Shown here: piece after piece, positions 44,040 through 52,964 of the stretch
How positions within the stretch are numbered: the stretch's first letter is position 1
Layout of the letters: every line of letters starts with the position of its first letter
Source: Chromobacterium sp. IIBBL 290-4
Lineage (GTDB): Bacteria > Pseudomonadota > Gammaproteobacteria > Burkholderiales > Chromobacteriaceae
Reading direction: 5' to 3'
DNA length: 64,000 nucleotides
Assembly (NCBI RefSeq): GCF_024207115.1
Contig: NZ_CP100128.1
Span: 2,356,001 to 2,420,000 of the forward strand
Position numbers and translations under genes: made by a program
The notes under the pieces: model-generated
Seen by the model: only the letters and a program-made list of their open reading frames with translations
Told to the model about the DNA's origin: nothing
Database searches by the model: none

Positions 44040-45614
44040 TCACGGCCGCCATACGTCCTCGAAATCAAAAGAGCCGTTCGGGTTCATCGCAAAGCCCCGC
44101 ACATCGCGCCGCACCGGAATATCGATGCGCGAATGGGCGATGGTGATCCAGGGCCGTTCGCGCTTGAAGATTTCCTGCGCCTTCAGGTAATAGGCCGCGC
44201 GCTGCTTTTGCTCGCTGGTCTGCCGTCCCAACTCCAGCAGATGGTCGAACTCGGCATTGCAGAAGCGTTGCCCGCCCTTGCTCACCGAGCAGGACAAGCT
44301 GTTCCATAGAAAGTCATCCGGATCGCCCGAGGTGCTGGTCACTCCCGACATATACACATCGTGCTCGCCGCTGGCGGCGCGCTTCAGGTACTCGCCCCAT
44401 TCATAGCTCTGGATGGTGGCTTTCACGCCTATCTTGGCCCAATCCTGCTGGATCATCTGCGCCATCAGCTTGCCGTTGGGATTGGTGGGGCGTTGCACCG
44501 GCAAGGCCCATAGCGTCACATTGAAGCCCTTGGGGTAGCCGGCCTGCGCCAGCAAGGCTTTGGCCTTGGCCGGGTTGTATTCATTGCGCGTCTTGCTGTT
44601 CCAGCTCCAGGTGGTGGGCGGGTAGGGGTTGATCGCCTGGGTGGCGCCGCCCTTGGGAAACAGCGCCTTGAACAGCGCGTCGCGGTTGATGGCGATATCC
44701 AGCGCCACCCGCACCTCGCGCTTGGCGAATTGCGGCCGTTTCAGGTTATAAGCCAGGTAGGAGATATTGCTGGCGCCGGTGGAGACGACGCGCAGGTTCT
44801 TGTCCGCGCGCAGCGCGTCCAGATCATCCTCGCGCACCGCCGCGGCGATCTGGCATTCATTGGCCTTCAGCTTCTGGATGCGCACCTGGGGATCGGCGGC
44901 GATGGCGTAAATCAGGCTCTGCGTTTTTTGCGGATGGCGCCAATACTGCGGATTGGCCTCATAGCGGATCACCGCGTCCTTGGCATAGCTCTTGAAACGA
45001 TAGGGTCCGGTGCCTATGGGCTGCTGGTTGATCAGCTGCGGCTTGCCGGCTTTGAGCAATTGATCGGCGTATTCGGCAGACTGCATGCCGGCAAAGCCCA
45101 TGGCGAAGAAGCTGAGAAAAGTGGCATTGCGCTCGGTCAGCCGGATCTTCATGGTCCGCTCATCCACCTTGCCGACCGAAGCGATCAGCTTGGACAGGCC
45201 ATAGCCATCCGGCCCCGCCAACGGAGTCTTGAAGGCCTGGTTGAACGGCAGCTGCGGCGTGATCCAGCGCTGAATGGTGAACACCGCGTCATCGGCATTG
45301 AAGTCGCGGCTGGGGTGGAAATAGGCGGTCTGATGAAAGCGAACGCCGCGCCGGAGCTTGAAGGTATATTCCAAACCATCCGGCGAAAGGCTCCAGCTCT
45401 CCGCCAGCGCCGGCTTCAATTTCACGCTGCCGCGCTCGAACTCGGTCAGGCCCTGGAAGATGGGGCGAGTGGCATTGTAAGTGGAGGCGCTGTCCCACAT
45501 CGCCGGATCAAAGCCCTCAGGCGAGGTTTCCGCGCAGAAAATCAGCGGTTTGGCGGCAAAGGCGGCTGGCGCGGCCAGGCAGAGCAGGGCGGTGAGGCGA
45601 AGTCTTATTTTCAT
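44040..45614 (-). CDS. ABC transporter dipeptide/peptide-binding protein, family 5
   Basis: Periplasmic substrate-binding protein for peptides or similar solutes (DppA/OppA/SapA type). 524 residues with a signal peptide ending near AAFAAKP. Family marks: FCAETSPEGFDPAMWDSASTYNATRPIFQGLTEF, LAESWSLSPDGLEYTFKLRRGVRFH, the GTGPYRF turn, and NYL-type segments such as NISYLAYNLKRPQF and VALDIAINRD. No permease or ATPase gene is adjacent, so it probably works with a transporter elsewhere or is a haem/peptide scavenger. Ligand not determinable. Confidence 0.9.
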   Translation of the reverse strand: MKIRLRLTALLCLAAPAAFAAKPLIFCAETSPEGFDPAMWDSASTYNATRPIFQGLTEFERGSVKLKPALAESWSLSPDGLEYTFKLRRGVRFHQTAYFHPSRDFNADDAVFTIQRWITPQLPFNQAFKTPLAGPDGYGLSKLIASVGKVDERTMKIRLTERNATFLSFFAMGFAGMQSAEYADQLLKAGKPQLINQQPIGTGPYRFKSYAKDAVIRYEANPQYWRHPQKTQSLIYAIAADPQVRIQKLKANECQIAAAVREDDLDALRADKNLRVVSTGASNISYLAYNLKRPQFAKREVRVALDIAINRDALFKALFPKGGATQAINPYPPTTWSWNSKTRNEYNPAKAKALLAQAGYPKGFNVTLWALPVQRPTNPNGKLMAQMIQQDWAKIGVKATIQSYEWGEYLKRAASGEHDVYMSGVTSTSGDPDDFLWNSLSCSVSKGGQRFCNAEFDHLLELGRQTSEQKQRAAYYLKAQEIFKRERPWITIAHSRIDIPVRRDVRGFAMNPNGSFDFEDVWRP

Positions 45615-45820
45615 GGCGATGTAGGCTCATCGTGGCGCAGCAGCCCAAGCATGGACCTGCGCGCGTTTTGTGGATGAGCCATTCTCATACGAATGCAGCC
45701 GCGCTGAGAAGATGATGATCAAGATATTTGGAATTTAGTGCTATTCAGAAGCTTACCCAAACCCTCGCCGCTTAGGGGCAAGGACTCTTAGCTGTCCCGT
45801 CTCGGATGATTGCTTTGGGG
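45615..45820. other. Intergenic region at the edge of the T6SS accessory region
   Basis: AT content rises beyond the binding-protein gene. No gene, RNA or clear promoter was recognised. Confidence 0.5.
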
Positions 45821-46200
45821 TTACATCTTATTATCATTATGCAGGCTCATGAATGGCGAGCGACATAGGCACGTGCTACAAACTGGCTTGAGCTTTTCTA
45901 GAATGAAGTTTATCTGCTCTTCATCCTCAATGGTAATGGATGTATTTTCAAAGATGATTGAACTTAAAATTTCATTTTTCCGGCAAAAAAAGGGAACTCA
46001 ATCTCATCCCATATGATGCTGGTTTCAAATATCTCTCCTTCTATTTCTTTCTTGAAAATGGAGTATGCCTGAGGGGTTAGGTTTTCGGTCCCGGACCAGA
46101 GATGCTTATCACACAGTATCATTCCCATTTTTGCAATTTCCTTGGTTTCAACGAGATTCTATTTTTGTGGTGTTTCTTGCATATAAAGGTTTTTAGCCAT
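45821..46200 (-). pseudogene. Degenerate small gene, immunity-like by position
   Basis: The minus strand from ATG 46200 (MAKNLYMQETPQK) has an in-frame TAG after 13 codons, then a good coding stretch (VETKEIAKMGMILCDKHLW ... WDEIEFPFFAGK). A frameshift in a run of seven T/A follows, then an open stretch (ILSSIIFENTSITIEDEEQ ... FILEKLKP) to the stop at 45821. Repairing one stop and one frameshift gives about 120 residues. The family was not recognised. AT-rich, last in the row of accessory genes downstream of vgrG; probably a dead immunity gene, which is inference from place. Confidence 0.5.
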
Positions 46201-46291
46201 AAATGAATGGCTTCCTGCATTATGGAAATTTCTGTAATGAAGCAACTGTGTAAAGTTGGGGCGATATATTTAATTTATATGCCACAGGGTT

Positions 46292-46906
46292 TTATGGGAA
46301 AAAGCTTGTGCCAAAATCTCTTATAAGCACTAATTCAACACCGGATATTTTGAAAAGGTTAGCAATGCTCTTGTGGGCAACAATCCATCCCTCTGTGGAT
46401 GCTCCCATTTTGAAAAGCCTGCGATCATCTATTTTTGTCTTCTCCAATATCTTGCTGTTTAGATGGTAGTTAATCACTTCATGCCGAATATCACCAAAGC
46501 CGGTTAAAGGATCTGGAGCATAAAATGATCTGTCGCGGTCCCAGCAGTCAAATTTTTTGGTAAAATTTAAAAACCAATAATCTCCATGTTTGGCATCGTT
46601 TTGATCAATGTATATTGCAGGGTGTGTAACTAAATTTGGAATATCTAATGCTTTAATTTCTTCATGAGTATTGCCTTTAACAACAATATCTGAGCCATAA
46701 AATAGAATGTCTGGTGGTGTTTTTTTGAAGAGTGACTTATTGGTTTCATTTGCTGTGCCATTGAAAAATCTCATCGATATTTTCTTGTTGGAATCTATTT
46801 TTGAGATGTCGGTTAGCGTGGCCGTATTTTCTTGCGCTGCAAGCACAGGCCTGTCCTCTGCGCTTTTGTAACAAATGAAATAATATTCTTCATCATAACT
46901 ATTCAT
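46292..46906 (-). CDS. Orphan immunity protein, paralogue of the tandem pair at 52291-53591
   Basis: 204-residue protein that lines up along its whole length with the two tandem immunity-like proteins upstream: N-terminal DEEYYFICYKSAEDRPVL, central TPPDILFYGSDIVV, IPNLVTHPAIYID, FDCWDRDRSFYAPDP, and the C-terminal segment HKSIANLF ... LIRDFGTSFF. The layout resembles Imm11/DUF1629-type immunity proteins, a tentative call. No intact toxin gene precedes it; a 120-bp rhs remnant lies just upstream instead. It is thus an orphan immunity gene, which could protect against toxins of sister cells. AT-rich. Confidence 0.7.
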   Translation of the reverse strand: MNSYDEEYYFICYKSAEDRPVLAAQENTATLTDISKIDSNKKISMRFFNGTANETNKSLFKKTPPDILFYGSDIVVKGNTHEEIKALDIPNLVTHPAIYIDQNDAKHGDYWFLNFTKKFDCWDRDRSFYAPDPLTGFGDIRHEVINYHLNSKILEKTKIDDRRLFKMGASTEGWIVAHKSIANLFKISGVELVLIRDFGTSFFP

Positions 46907-46952
46907 GTCGAATGAGTGTCCTCGAGCTAGTTTCCTCCAAGCTACGGCGATG

Positions 46953-47075
46953 AGATGGCGGTTGTAGTGTGGCCCGGACTCGTCGTCATGATACTGCCCT
47001 TGGAAGCGGTTGTGGATGCCGGATTTTTAGGCGGCGTCGGCGATGACTTCGCGCACTTCGCCCCAGGCTTTGTAG
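46953..47075 (-). pseudogene. Remnant of an rhs core
   Basis: This stretch closely matches the intact rhs core at about 50348-50478 with small indels and substitutions. On the minus strand it encodes a broken version of the KAWGE-REVIADAA and FQGQYHDDESG-HYNRH region with a stop in the middle. Flanking DNA is unrelated. It marks the end of a former rhs gene whose immunity gene survives at 46292-46906. Confidence 0.8.
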
Positions 47076-47097
47076 GAAAGCTCTGATGAGAGAGCAT

Positions 47098-47126
47098 TGC
47101 CAACCCTGAGTATAGGCGGGTTGGCA
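47098..47126. repeat. Inverted repeat downstream of the ankyrin gene
   Basis: TGCCAACCC (47098-47106) and GGGTTGGCA (47118-47126), 11-base loop. No T-run follows on either strand; it could be a weak terminator or a trace of a mobile element. Confidence 0.4.
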
Positions 47127-47204
47127 CTATTCGAAATGATCGAATTGATTCTTACTGAGCCTGGAGCGGCACTCCGGATGTGGAGCCACGCCAGGCTTCA
47201 AATC

Positions 47205-48212
47205 TTACAGAAGCTGCTTACGCAGATCGGCTGGTACTTTCTGTTCGCCCAGAAAGCCTTTTCCTTCCGTTTTCAACCATTGCCTCAGGGTAAGCGTTTT
47301 GCCATGTGTATCGAATGCCGCGGGCATATCGGGTGATGCCCCCTGCTTGAGCAGTTCGCGCACGCAGTCTGGGTTTTTCTCATGCAGTGCCATATATAAA
47401 GGGTTGCCCAGTGCACTGACACCTTGTTGCGTAGGCATGCCGTTTATATTTAGGCCGACGCTTTTCAGCAAGTGGATACGCTCTGCCGCGTCTTTGTCCG
47501 GCGCATTGGCTACCGTTTTAAAATAGCGTGTGCAGACAAAGTGCATGGCATTCTGTCCGTAATTATTCGGTTTCTTTACGTTAGCTTTCGAGGACAGCAT
47601 CAACTTGATGATGGCCAGGTTACTGGCTCCCATGGAAGTGAGCGGACCATCACCGTAGTCATTACGCGCGTTGACGTTGGCGCCGTATTTTAATAGCTCG
47701 TTGAAGTGCTCAAGATTGGGTTGCTGAGTCTGTACGACACCGCCCGCTATCATCAAGGGGGTATTGCCATCCTCTGATTTGACATTGGGATTGGCTCCAT
47801 GGGCTAGCAAGTCCTTGATGATGGTATGGCGTGCTTCACGCTGTTTTGCTGTCATTTCGGTCGGAATCATTGCATACATCAGTGGCGCCATATTCCAGGA
47901 TACCGAAATAGGCAAAGCCAAATTTGGTTTGGCTTCCAATAACTTGTGCGCTAGCGTTGGGTCATTGATATAAATAGCCAGTCCCAAGGGGGTGGCAATT
48001 TCCGGCCCATCCTCATTCATAGGGAAGGCATAGTGCGGTTTTGCGCCTTGAGCAAGCAATTTATCAATCACTTGCATTTTTTTGGCAGAAGGCTTGTCTG
48101 CGTAAGCGATGGTGGCATCCAACAGCTTGTCATCCAGAGACTTGGGCTTAGCGAAGGCTGGTTGAGTAAGTATCAGAGCGGTGGAGAGAGAAAGGGCTAT
48201 TTTATTGAACAT
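47205..48212 (-). CDS. Periplasmic ankyrin-repeat protein
   Basis: 335 residues with a signal peptide (MFNKIALSLSTALILTQPAFA), so it acts outside the cytoplasm. Several ankyrin repeats follow: IIKDLLAHGANPNVKSEDGNTPLMIAGG, FNELLKYGANVNARNDYGDGPLTSMG, LSSKANVKKPNNYGQNAMH and VRELLKQGASPDMPA. Exported ankyrin proteins are found next to T6SS effectors, where some neutralise periplasm-acting toxins or help load effectors; that role here is inferred from position. No matching toxin gene is adjacent. Less AT-rich than the neighbouring immunity genes. Confidence 0.75.
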   Translation of the reverse strand: MFNKIALSLSTALILTQPAFAKPKSLDDKLLDATIAYADKPSAKKMQVIDKLLAQGAKPHYAFPMNEDGPEIATPLGLAIYINDPTLAHKLLEAKPNLALPISVSWNMAPLMYAMIPTEMTAKQREARHTIIKDLLAHGANPNVKSEDGNTPLMIAGGVVQTQQPNLEHFNELLKYGANVNARNDYGDGPLTSMGASNLAIIKLMLSSKANVKKPNNYGQNAMHFVCTRYFKTVANAPDKDAAERIHLLKSVGLNINGMPTQQGVSALGNPLYMALHEKNPDCVRELLKQGASPDMPAAFDTHGKTLTLRQWLKTEGKGFLGEQKVPADLRKQLL

Positions 48213-48261
48213 GTTTTCTTTTCTGTTGACTATTAGTGGTGATGCTTATATGCAGTAAGGA

Positions 48262-48585
48262 CTAGAAAAAGGGAACCTCTCCAAGTCCATATTCTATTAT
48301 TTCTAGATTGCTGCCATTTATTTTTAATCCGCGACCGTGCTCAATATCGCCATTCGCACGAAATAACAATCCAAATATCGGGGCGTTATCATTCTGTTCA
48401 GATAGTACATAAACTTTCATTAGTCGAAATTCATCCCCTTTACAACTATTTTTTAAGAATGTCAATACATTATGATATCCATACGCTGGACTCATTTATG
48501 AAGTCTGATATGGTTGACAGGTATGCCTTGGAGATAGTTTCTTCGTATGTATCTTAAGAGTCGGATAGTTCTACTAATATTTTTC
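48262..48585 (-). pseudogene. Frameshifted small immunity-like gene
   Basis: A 77-codon frame (48262-48495) reads VLTFLKNSCKGDEF ... FGLLFRANGDIEHGRGLKI ... GLGEVPFF. Directly upstream, in another minus-strand frame, an open stretch continues the same style of protein (DTYEETISKAYLSTISDF), preceded by an in-frame stop. Joining the two gives about 105 residues. So the short frame looks like the C-terminal part of a frameshifted gene. The FGLLFR-x3-D-x-EHG pattern resembles a family of small proteins found near polymorphic toxins, but I cannot name it with confidence. Confidence 0.5.
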
Positions 48586-49212
48586 ATATTGGAAGTGTAT
48601 TTTTGAAATTGCTATTTTTCTTCATAAAAAAATTTAGTTTCCCCATGGTAAAATTGTCTTTGGTTAGCTTGATTTACATTTTTTTACTGCATGGTTTTGT
48701 AAATATTTATATTGAAATCGCTCTAAATTTCACTCGCAGATTCATGCCATAGGTAATCTGTGCAGATGTCCTGTTGTACTGATTTGGTTCGATATGGCAG
48801 CACGAAATTACAGCTCAGCCACTTGTTATAAAATCGCCAAGCTATCACCCTCTCACTGTCGGTTGAAGTAATATGGAATGGTTTCCACCTAACTGCAGCT
48901 ATGTTAGCCGTTCAAGCACACTCCAAAATGTCTTGTCTAATCGCGTAGTTGCTCAGAGGCTTACAAGTAAACCTTGCGAACTTCCTTTATTTGGCATTAT
49001 TTTACACGCACCGGAAGTACCCGACTTCGCTAAATCGCAGTGCTGGACTTAAAGAGGCCAATCGTGGGTTTTCTGAAAGTTTGGATTACTGAATTATGGT
49101 AATAAAAAACGTTAACCTAGTTGTACCTAGTTATTATCAAATGATCGACTATTTTCTGTTTTATCATCGCATTAAATTAATCATCATGTATTAACTGACT
49201 CTTTTTGTTAGG
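48586..49212. other. AT-rich stretch with no recognised gene
   Basis: About 630 bp between two accessory cassettes. No RNA, repeat or credible coding region was found on either strand; short frames here lack ribosome sites and family motifs. It is probably decayed cassette DNA. Confidence 0.5.
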
Positions 49213-49821
49213 CTAAGCAAATCGTGCATTCCCAATATATTCAGAGGAAATAAATTCAAAGCCGCCCCATTTAAAATCGCAAGCTGATTGATAAAACCTT
49301 TCGCTAAAAAAAACAAAACCAGTTAGAGCGACTTCTGTTGAGTGAAAAATATCTGGTAGGTCGCAGTTTTTTATTGATAGAGACCAGATTTTTTTTATCT
49401 CGCCATTTTTTCTTGTGTCAATTTTTGATTTTTCTAGATTTATAATGTCTTTTTCCCAAAAGGATCTGCTCTCTCTTATAAAATAATATTTCTTTTCAGT
49501 GATACTTTTACCTTTTTGGTCTACGACATTAAGTTCAGACTTTTCCCATCTCGAAATATCGAAGGTGTTCATTAATGATAGAAATTCTTCGGATACAATG
49601 TGTCCATTGAATGTGGTGGCGAAGTCAAAGTTATATTTTTTGTCTTTTGATATTAGCCACAAGCTATTCGGCAAAGGTTTTGTTTTTTCTGGTGGTGGAG
49701 CAAAGTTCCAGTCATACTCCATTGGGACATCGGCCCCTTTTTCGATAAAACTCTCATGCATCATCGCATTGATGAACGGAGGGCGGCCTAAGCCATCTTT
49801 TCTGTCTAGGATGTAATACAT
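49213..49821 (-). CDS. Cognate immunity protein of the Rhs AHH nuclease
   Basis: 202 residues from ATG 49821 (MYYILDRKDGLG), which has AAGGAATTTT before it and lies 8 bp after the rhs stop; a longer frame to 49848 would overlap rhs. The position directly behind an Rhs toxin end is the classic place of the immunity gene. The C-terminal FFSERFYQSACDFKWGGFEFISSEYI resembles the end of Imm11/DUF1629-type proteins. No signal peptide, fitting protection from a cytoplasmic nuclease. AT-rich, as is the toxin part of rhs. Confidence 0.75.
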   Translation of the reverse strand: MYYILDRKDGLGRPPFINAMMHESFIEKGADVPMEYDWNFAPPPEKTKPLPNSLWLISKDKKYNFDFATTFNGHIVSEEFLSLMNTFDISRWEKSELNVVDQKGKSITEKKYYFIRESRSFWEKDIINLEKSKIDTRKNGEIKKIWSLSIKNCDLPDIFHSTEVALTGFVFFSERFYQSACDFKWGGFEFISSEYIGNARFA

Positions 49822-49829
49822 AAAATTCC

Positions 49830-52258
49830 TTATTTTAATCTGCCACATGATGCTTTGGTTGATATGCGGCCATTATTAATCTTTTTCCTCAAACTAATCT
49901 GCAGGGATGAAATTTGGTTTTTTGCCTCCGCACTAGTGATTGCCCCTGATTCATACCTGTTTTGTATTCTTGAAATTTTTTCTTCAACTAGTTGAGAGTA
50001 GTTTGCATGGCTTCCACAGTGATATACTTTTTTACCCATTGCTTGAGCAGTTTTTTGGCTGTCAGGAACTAATACGCCATTCGCAGATTTGTCACGCTGC
50101 CCCTGGTAGCCAATGGCATCGAGGAATGATTTTTTCTTTCCCCACACCTCTTCTGGAATTACATGGTGAGCTTGTAAATTGTCACCAACGCTTCCTCCAA
50201 GATCTTTATTCAGTACCGTACTACTCAGGCCTAATGGATCAAGCCAATCAATGGGATTTGGTGCGTAAACATGAATATTAAGCCCACCCATCAACCCAAT
50301 CGGATCCCGAGAAATAAACCGCCCGATCTCCGGATCATAGTAGCGATGGCGGTTGTAGTGCAGTCCAGACTCGTCGTCATGATACTGTCCCTGGAAGCGG
50401 AAGGGGTTGCGGATGCCGGCTTTGTTGGCGGCGTCGGCGATGACTTCGCGCGCTTCACCCCAGGCTTTGTAGTCCATTTCCAGCGCCAGCGCACCTTGCT
50501 CGTCGGTCAGCGCTTGCGGGGTGCCCAAGTGGTCGGTGTGGTAGTAGTACACCGCCTTCGGCGCTTGCGGCTCCGGGCCGGCCTGGCGCAGCGGGTCCTT
50601 GTCCGGATCGTAGGGGTTGTGCTGGCTCCAGGCGGGTACTTTGACGCCGCGAATGGCTTCGGTATGCACTTGGGCCAGCGGCACGAAGCTGTCCGGTTCG
50701 AACAAGTAGTGCACCGCGTCCTCGTCGCGGGTTTCGAAGGCCAGCACGTCGCCGTCCCAGCCGTACAGCGTGGCCTGGCCTTGGCTGATCTTGGCGATGC
50801 GGCGGCCTAGCGGGTCGTAATGGTAGTCGGTGCGTTGTCCGTCCGGCGCGGTGAGGCGGGAGAGGCGGTTGTGGCTGTCCCATTCCAGCTTGGTAAGGCT
50901 GCCGTTTACGCGCTTTTCCACCAGATTGCCGCGGCTGTCGTAGCGGTAGTGGCGGCCGGCGTATTGGCTGAGCAGGTTGCCCATCAGGCTGTTTTCCTGA
51001 TGGTCATCGGCGGCCGGGGCATTGTCCAGCAGGTTGCCGGCGGGGTCGAAGTTGAAGCTTTCGATTCCCTTGGGGGTGGAGGCTTCCAGCAGGCGGCCTA
51101 CCGGGTCGTAACGGTAGTTGAGCGTGCCGCTGCGGCTGTCGGCGATGCCGGTCAGCTGGCCGGCGGCGTCGTATTGGTACTGGCGGCTCCATTGCGTGGC
51201 GCCCGCCAGCCGCTGGCTGGATAAGCGGCCGGCCTTGTCGTAAGCCAGGGTCTGTTGCAGCGTGTTGCCCAGCACGCGCTGGGTTTCGCGGTGCAGCTTG
51301 TCGCGCTCCAGGTTGAAGATATCGCGCTGGCCGAACAGCAGGCCGTGCACGTGGCCGCTGCCGTAGTTGAGCACGTCCACGCGATGGCCGTCCGGGCGGA
51401 TGGTGGCGATGCGATTGCCCAGCTTGTCGTATTCGTGCTGCCAGCGATAGGTTTCCTTGACGCGGGCGACGTGGTAACCGTGGTGTTCTTCAGTAACGTT
51501 GCCGACTGCATCGTATACCCAGCGCAGATTGGCGTAGCGGTTCTTGGCTTGGAACAGGCGGCCGGCCGGGTCGTAGCTGAAGCTTTCCTTGCTGTTCGGC
51601 GCGCTGCGCTCGACCAGGCGGCCGGCGCGGTCGTAGCGGTAGTCGGTGGTGACATCGCCTTCCAACTGTTGAGCCAATCTGCCGGCGTTGTCGTAGACAA
51701 AGCGGGTGGCGCTGCCGTCGAAGCCGGTTTCGGCAGTCAGGCGGCCGCCGTCGTCGTAGTCGAAGCGGTAGTAACGATGATTCTCGTTGCGCAGGGCGGT
51801 GAGGCGGCCCAGCTTGTCGTATTGGTAGCCCAGGCTGTGGCCGTTGGCGTCGGTGCGCTTTTGCAGCCGGCCGGCTTTGTCATACTCGTAGTGGGTGCCG
51901 CGGCCTAGCGGGTCGGTGATCTTCAGCAGGCGGGCTTCGGCGTCATGTTCCAGCTGGGTGGCTTGGCCGTCTGGCTGGACGATGGCTTGCAGCGTGCCAT
52001 TGGCGGCGTATTGGTAGCGGGTGGCATTGCCCATGGCGTCGACGATTAGCAGCGGACGGCTGCGCTCGTCGTACTGCCACTGGGTGGCGCTGCCGGAGCA
52101 GTCGGTATAGCTCTCCAGCAGGCCGTCCGGACGGTAGGCGATCTGCTTGGCGCCGCCCTTGGCGTCGGTGATGGCCACCGGCAGACCTTGCTCGTTGTAC
52201 GCGTACTTGGTCTTGTGGCCGAGCGGGTCGGTTTCTTCGACCTGCTGGCCCTTATCAT
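49830..52258 (-). pseudogene. 5'-truncated rhs gene with intact core end and AHH nuclease toxin
   Basis: Rhs proteins are T6SS effectors whose YD-repeat shell encloses a C-terminal toxin. Rhs-like sequence begins abruptly at about 52258 (DKGQQVEETDPLGHKTKY) with no start codon; the first possible start is GTG 52178, giving 782 residues. The N-terminal half of a normal Rhs, with its PAAR or VgrG-docking part, is missing. Some fifteen YD repeats are followed by the core end YDPEIGRFISRDPIGL ... DWLDPLGL. The last 131 residues are the toxin, with QAHHVIPEEVWG (AHH at 670-672) and VYHCGSHANYSQL, an HNH/AHH nuclease. The core is GC-rich, the toxin AT-rich. It may be a silent cassette that recombines into a full-length rhs elsewhere. 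Confidence 0.8.
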
Positions 52259-52290
52259 TATTGGTGCATTTGTCTGTCTACAAGTTTAAA

Positions 52291-52917
52291 TCAATGATAG
52301 AAGCTTACTCCGTAATCTGCGATTGGTACAAGGACGGCGCCATCCATATTGTTTGTCCTAAAGATTGAAACAATGGACTTGTGTACAACTATATGGCCTG
52401 ATAAATCACCACCCATCTTGAAAAGTAATCTATCGTTTAGATTTGTATTTATTAATATGTCTTCATCTAGTTGATAGTTGTAGATGGAGAAATAGTCTTT
52501 GCCATTTAAATTCATAGGATCTGGGTCGTATTCCGATTTGCCTCTGCTCCAGCAGTCATACTCGGATGTGAATGTTAAATACCAGTAATCTTCATGCCAA
52601 TTCTCGTATGAGTCTATATAGATTGTAGGTTGTAAAATTAGATTTGGAATATTTAATTCTGCTAGCTTTTGATAAATGTGGCCGGATACAATAAAGTTAG
52701 AGCCGTAAAATATTATGTCTGGAGGGATTGGATTAAACTTCGCGTTCTTGTAAACTTTGGCGGAGGTGTTTATGAAGAAAAGTGGCCTTCTGAAATCGCT
52801 TGTTACATTTTCCGTGTCGAAGTTTAATAGATCTGTATCTTCGTCAGGTGCCAATGTAGGACGTCCTTCAGTTGATTTGAATGTGATGAAAGAATATTCG
52901 TCATCGCAGTTAGTCAT
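52291..52917 (-). CDS. Tandem immunity protein B of the AHH effector
   Basis: 208 residues, related over its full length to the gene 47 bp upstream, with more than half of the positions the same by eye: DEYSFITFKSTEGRPTLAPDEDTD, RRPLFFIN, PPDIIFYGSNFIV, LQPTIYID, YDCWSRGKSEYDPDPMNLNGKDY and DLSGHIVVHKSI. No signal peptide. Probably Imm11/DUF1629-like. A second, diverged copy may widen protection to variant toxins. Downstream it runs within about 30 bp into the truncated rhs. Confidence 0.72.
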   Translation of the reverse strand: MTNCDDEYSFITFKSTEGRPTLAPDEDTDLLNFDTENVTSDFRRPLFFINTSAKVYKNAKFNPIPPDIIFYGSNFIVSGHIYQKLAELNIPNLILQPTIYIDSYENWHEDYWYLTFTSEYDCWSRGKSEYDPDPMNLNGKDYFSIYNYQLDEDILINTNLNDRLLFKMGGDLSGHIVVHKSIVSIFRTNNMDGAVLVPIADYGVSFYH

Positions 52918-52964
52918 GTTGGTGATTGATGGAATTTCGGGTGGCAGTTTTTATCAAGGTAGTT

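Noticed and set aside
48872..49051. Short + strand frame starting MEWFPPN
   Set aside because: No ribosome site and no family resemblance; likely chance in decayed DNA.
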